This document shows, in pieces, positions 29,530 to 32,274 of a stretch of DNA of 32,274 nt. Under the pieces are notes generated by a model that was given only the letters and a program-made list of their open reading frames with translations, did not search any database and was not told the DNA's origin. Origin of the DNA: Ophiothrix spiculata (taxonomy: Eukaryota > Echinodermata > Ophiuroidea > Amphilepidida > Ophiotrichidae). The position numbers and the translations under genes were made by a program. Where the stretch lies: the NCBI GenBank assembly GCA_000969725.1, contig JXSR01S044057.1, one strand, 5' to 3'. The stretch's first letter is position 1. Each line of letters opens with the position of its first letter.

Positions 29530-30910
29530 ACATGTAGTAGTATAGGAAAGTGCATATGTGTCCATTTGTGCATTTACTTCATGAATAAAAAACAAGTTCA
29601 AAGGAAAACTGTGCATAAGGATGCCTTTAGTTAGTCATAATTCTTCATTTGAAGCTGTTTTAACTAAAATATGTTTTTGAATCAAATCAATTAGGGCCTA
29701 TAATATTGCTGTAAAAACATTATTATTTTCTTTACTTTTTTTTTGGAAAACTCCAGAAATAAGAATATTCCAATTTTGTATGGCCTCAAAAATTGAAAAA
29801 AAACCCCAGAACATATGGTTTAAATCAGAACAGTTGGCAAGGACTATAGTTACATTGGAACGTTACATTACATACCAACTAGCAAACATTCAGTGCAATT
29901 CGCTGTCAGATGATAATCATCAGTACAGGATACCAAACCAAGATAAGAGTCTGGCAACCCTTGATACATTCTTCAACTCGGTGGCATTATTCAGTGCATA
30001 CACATTTTTAATGTTCTTATGTCCTATACGCCTACATGTAAATAATATGTTAGTTGTGGACAATTTTTCTAAAGAATTTCAATTTGAATTAAAAATGTCA
30101 AAATTATGTGAAAACAATGAACTATAACACATGACTTCTTATTTTTTGTATTTTTAAAATTTGTGTTTTTAGATGTATAATATTTTTTAGATAAATTGAT
30201 GTGGGTGGGGTGGGGTGACTTACTTTGATTTTAAATGGGTTAATGTGTGTGTTACTATGTGATCTTTGTCGACTAAAGAAATTCTATAATGGGTTTCATA
30301 GGTACAAGAAGAATGATTTCATGTAATGGTAGCACACTGCAATGCCAAGGGTTCCTTATGTACTCTAGAGATTTGAGTACAAGAATTCTGTCATTTCAGC
30401 AAATGCTCTGATAGTCAGCATTGTCTAAAAATTCATTAGCATTAGAATTGGTTAAAAATTTGAGAGCTTGGCAGTACCAATCACCCCAATCGTGTTGGGC
30501 ACAATAAGACTACAATAATGTCCATGAAAACACATGAAAGCGACAAAAAGCCTCGTAGGGAGCACTCACATTGACATAGTATATGTATAAGTGCCTACCT
30601 TTTGGGGGTGGTTTTGGTATAACAATCTGATGTTTTTTACCTTACATCACAGTTGAACGGACACAAATAGGTGTGTTTTGGGAAATTTGCTCAAAAAGCA
30701 ACCAATATGAGTAAAATAGGTTGCTTTTCTGTCACGATTGGTATTCTGATGGACAGGTTTTGCACAAGTCACAAATGAGAATAGGGATGGTCAAATTTTC
30801 AAAGTTCAGAGGCACATATGCATACAAAATTTGGTCAAAGTAGCCACACCCCATGGCTCAGGGGAAAAAGCACAATATAAAATCAAATCTTACCACTGTG
30901 ATTCTTTGGT
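29530..30910 (-). other. STIMATE intron, nothing else recognised
   Basis: A 115-residue + strand frame at 29780-30127 has no recognisable domain and lies antisense in an intron, so I do not call it. GT-rich stretches near 30195-30215 are simple sequence. Confidence 0.5.
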
Positions 30911-30915
30911 AACTA

Positions 30916-31072
30916 CAGTGGAACCTCGTTAACACAAAATCACCTTGGACAACGATTTTAGTTTGTGTTATCAGGATTTTGTGTTACAGACTGAATTCAC
31001 ATAGAAAATTCACATTTGGGACCATACAACCATTTTGTGTTATCAGGGTTTTGTGTTAACGAAGTTCCACTG
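30916..31072. mobile_element. Pogo/Tigger-like MITE, CAGTGGAACCTCG end
   Basis: CAGTGGAACCTCGTTAACAC pairs with GTGTTAACGAAGTTCCACTG, with TA at 30914-30915 and 31073-31074. The CAGTGGAACCTC start is typical of pogo/Tigger-type elements. TTTGTGTTATCAGG occurs twice inside. It ends 62 bp downstream of the STIMATE exon donor. Confidence 0.92.
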
Positions 31073-31134
31073 TATTTGCAATACAAAATATAATGTATTC
31101 AAGTTTCTTTTCCTGAATCTCGACTTCAACTCAC

Positions 31135-31369
31135 CTCTTCCCAGATTTTTACTTTTCCTAAAAATGTAATGAGCACCTTCTCAAAGAGGACAATAAGCAC
31201 AAATACAGCACACTGACCGATCCAGGCCTCGCACTGAGGGGGCGTCCCATACTCGCCAAAATATAGAGTCTTCCAGGCAAAACAGCTGGCTATTAATTGG
31301 GACACTCTGATACAGATATAAATGATTAGAAGACCTATCGTAGAATCCAAGAGGAAGTAGACTATGTAC
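31135..31369 (-). CDS. STIMATE: STIMATE (TMEM110), first visible coding exon
   Basis: The exon reads YIVYFLLDSTIGLLIIYICI, then a linker with WKTLYFGEYGTPPQCEAWIG, then QCAVFVLIVLFEKVLITF. The family landmarks FLLD-T-G, LRFGEYG-P-QC-AW-GQCA and FEK are all present. Two hydrophobic segments (TIGLLIIYICIRV; CAVFVLIVLF) fit membrane helices. On the - strand the acceptor ATCCACAG ends at 31370 and the donor GTGAGT starts at 31134. One base completes a codon from an upstream exon beyond the window. About 110 N-terminal residues are therefore not visible. Confidence 0.94.
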
Positions 31370-31416
31370 CTGTGGATAAATATTAAATAAAAGAATTTTC
31401 ATTTTGAGAGAAATTC

Positions 31417-31888
31417 AAAATGTCACATGTATTTTAACCGTAAGTGCATTGGTACACACACAGATTGAAAAACAGTGATTCATTTCTTATGACTTCTTTT
31501 ACCTATACATTGCTGACCACTGTGGCCCAAGTAAGCTCCATTCCTCACCAAGCATCATTTCAGGTTCTGCGGCAACCTCTAGGGGCGCTGAACCTTGATT
31601 AGCCCACATTCGCACCATCGCTGCCCAGATCAGCTCCCCGAGTTTCGTACGGGTTTCCACAAGACAATTAGCAGTTAGTTCCTTGTCCATGGGGATTTCA
31701 AGCACACTCAACTTTTGGCACCAGCAGGGTTCGAACTCGGGACCTTCCGCACCGCAAGCGAGCGCCTTACCGATTGAGCTAACTTGACTGTTAAAAATGT
31801 CACATGTATTTTAACCGTAAGTGCATTGGTACACACACAGATTGAAAAACAGTGATTCATTTCTTATGACTTCTTTTACCTATACATT
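31417..31888. repeat. Perfect 95-bp direct repeats flanking a SINE
   Basis: 31417-31511 and 31794-31888 are identical over 95 bases. Exactly between them is the 282-bp SINE-like unit. The left copy starts 47 bp from the STIMATE exon acceptor. SINE target duplications are normally under about 20 bp. Confidence 0.95.
31512..31793 (-). mobile_element. tRNA-derived SINE in STIMATE intron
   Basis: On the - strand the head has a perfect A box TAGCTCAATCG (31781-31771) and B box GAGTTCGAACC (31738-31728), then a body with CAACTTTTGG.. homologous to 5462-5690. An old relative lies there and a related head at 9358-9418. The open frame on the - strand (31711-31499) is the SINE body and not a protein gene. 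Confidence 0.87.
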
Positions 31889-32114
31889 TGTATTTATTAT
31901 TTGAACAAGGCATTTTTTATATACTTCAAAGTTTCAAAATCAAAACAAACCACGGTCATAGGTCACCTTCATAGTTAAAGGTCATGCTGTAAAATATTGC
32001 AAAATATCAACAACAACAATAAAAACATTAAACAAGATGGTTCGCGAACCAGTAGTCTCGCCTGCGTATCGACCGCCTATACTTAATCATTCAGTTGTGG
32101 GATGGATCCCAAGG

Positions 32115-32274
32115 GAAAGGTCATACAATGGGGTCACCATTGGCACTTTTGATCGCTGGTCCAAGACACACAATTTGATACCTTAATCTTTGAAATCGGA
32201 CAAAGTTGAAAATTTGACCCAAACGGAAAGGTCGGACGACGGGGTCACCATTGACACTTTTGATCGCTGGTCCA
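32115..32274. repeat. Tandem repeat, 111-bp period, running off the window
   Basis: GAAAGGTC(A/G)(T/G)AC(A/G)A(T/C)GGGGTCACC and TTTTGATCGCTGGTCCA occur at 32115-32163 and again at 32226-32274. Only about one and a half units are visible. It lies upstream of the STIMATE exon, in an intron or 5' flank. Confidence 0.75.

Noticed and set aside
29780..30127. 115-residue + strand open frame
   Set aside because: No recognisable domain, AT-rich, antisense within a STIMATE intron, no exon-like homology.
31499..31711. 70-residue - strand open frame
   Set aside because: It is the body of a SINE, also found in decayed form at 5462-5690, and not the missing upstream STIMATE exon.
31720..31790. Functional tRNA gene
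   Set aside because: A and B boxes are good, but the acceptor stem does not close and the head is fused to a SINE body.
1..32274. CRISPR array, prophage or bacterial defence system
   Set aside because: Split genes, SINEs, LINEs and MITEs show animal nuclear DNA. The regular short repeats at 15027-15470 are degenerate and inverted, unlike a CRISPR array.

Overview
The window looks like nuclear DNA of a repeat-rich marine invertebrate animal. It has split genes with GT-AG introns, an AT-rich background, tRNA-derived SINEs, LINE fragments and many short terminal-inverted-repeat (TIR) elements. An ambulacrarian (echinoderm or hemichordate) is my best guess from the repeat style and the two gene sequences, but the sequence alone does not prove it. 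There is no bacterial-type operon, CRISPR array or rRNA.

Two host genes can be read, both cut by the window edge. On the + strand, four coding exons (351-552, 2158-2224, 5723-5823, 7678-7809) encode about 166 C-terminal residues of NDUFAF3, a mitochondrial complex I assembly factor. The exon with the start and most of the targeting peptide lies to the left. On the - strand, three coding exons (31369-31135, 28654-28571, 27714-27472) encode the C-terminal part of STIMATE (TMEM110), a multi-pass ER protein that regulates STIM/Orai calcium entry. Its N-terminal exons lie to the right. All joins keep frame with consensus splice sites. The genes converge, with about 19.7 kb between their stop codons.

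The introns and the intergenic gap are packed with mobile DNA. (a) Elements flanked by duplicated TTAA (10318-10628, 14519-14866, 19281-19604, 24280-24818, 28715-29522, plus a truncated copy at 8910). (b) TA-flanked, Tc1/mariner-like elements (4422-4910, 9893-10658, 15508-16026, 21375-21534, 30916-31072). (c) hAT-like elements with 8-bp target duplications (2589-2914, 6354-6583). (d) A family with G-tract/GGTACTC ends (5907, 8041, 13267, 16696, perhaps 22865). (e) A foldback element built of inverted arrays of ~26-bp repeats (15004-15475) with a 9-bp target duplication. (f) tRNA-headed SINEs (5462, 9140, 20930, 31512). (g) LINE reverse-transcriptase C-terminal relics (4255-5250, 11700-12190). 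(h) Long hairpins with a shared GC-rich centre (21925, 25690, 25993). Several are nested, so relative insertion order can be read.

The most interesting points are the MULE/foldback-like element, a TA element whose removal restores the reading frame of its LINE host, a LINE and a SINE that share a 3' tail, a SINE bounded by perfect 95-bp direct repeats, and a decayed tandem duplicate of the last coding segment of STIMATE just past its stop codon.
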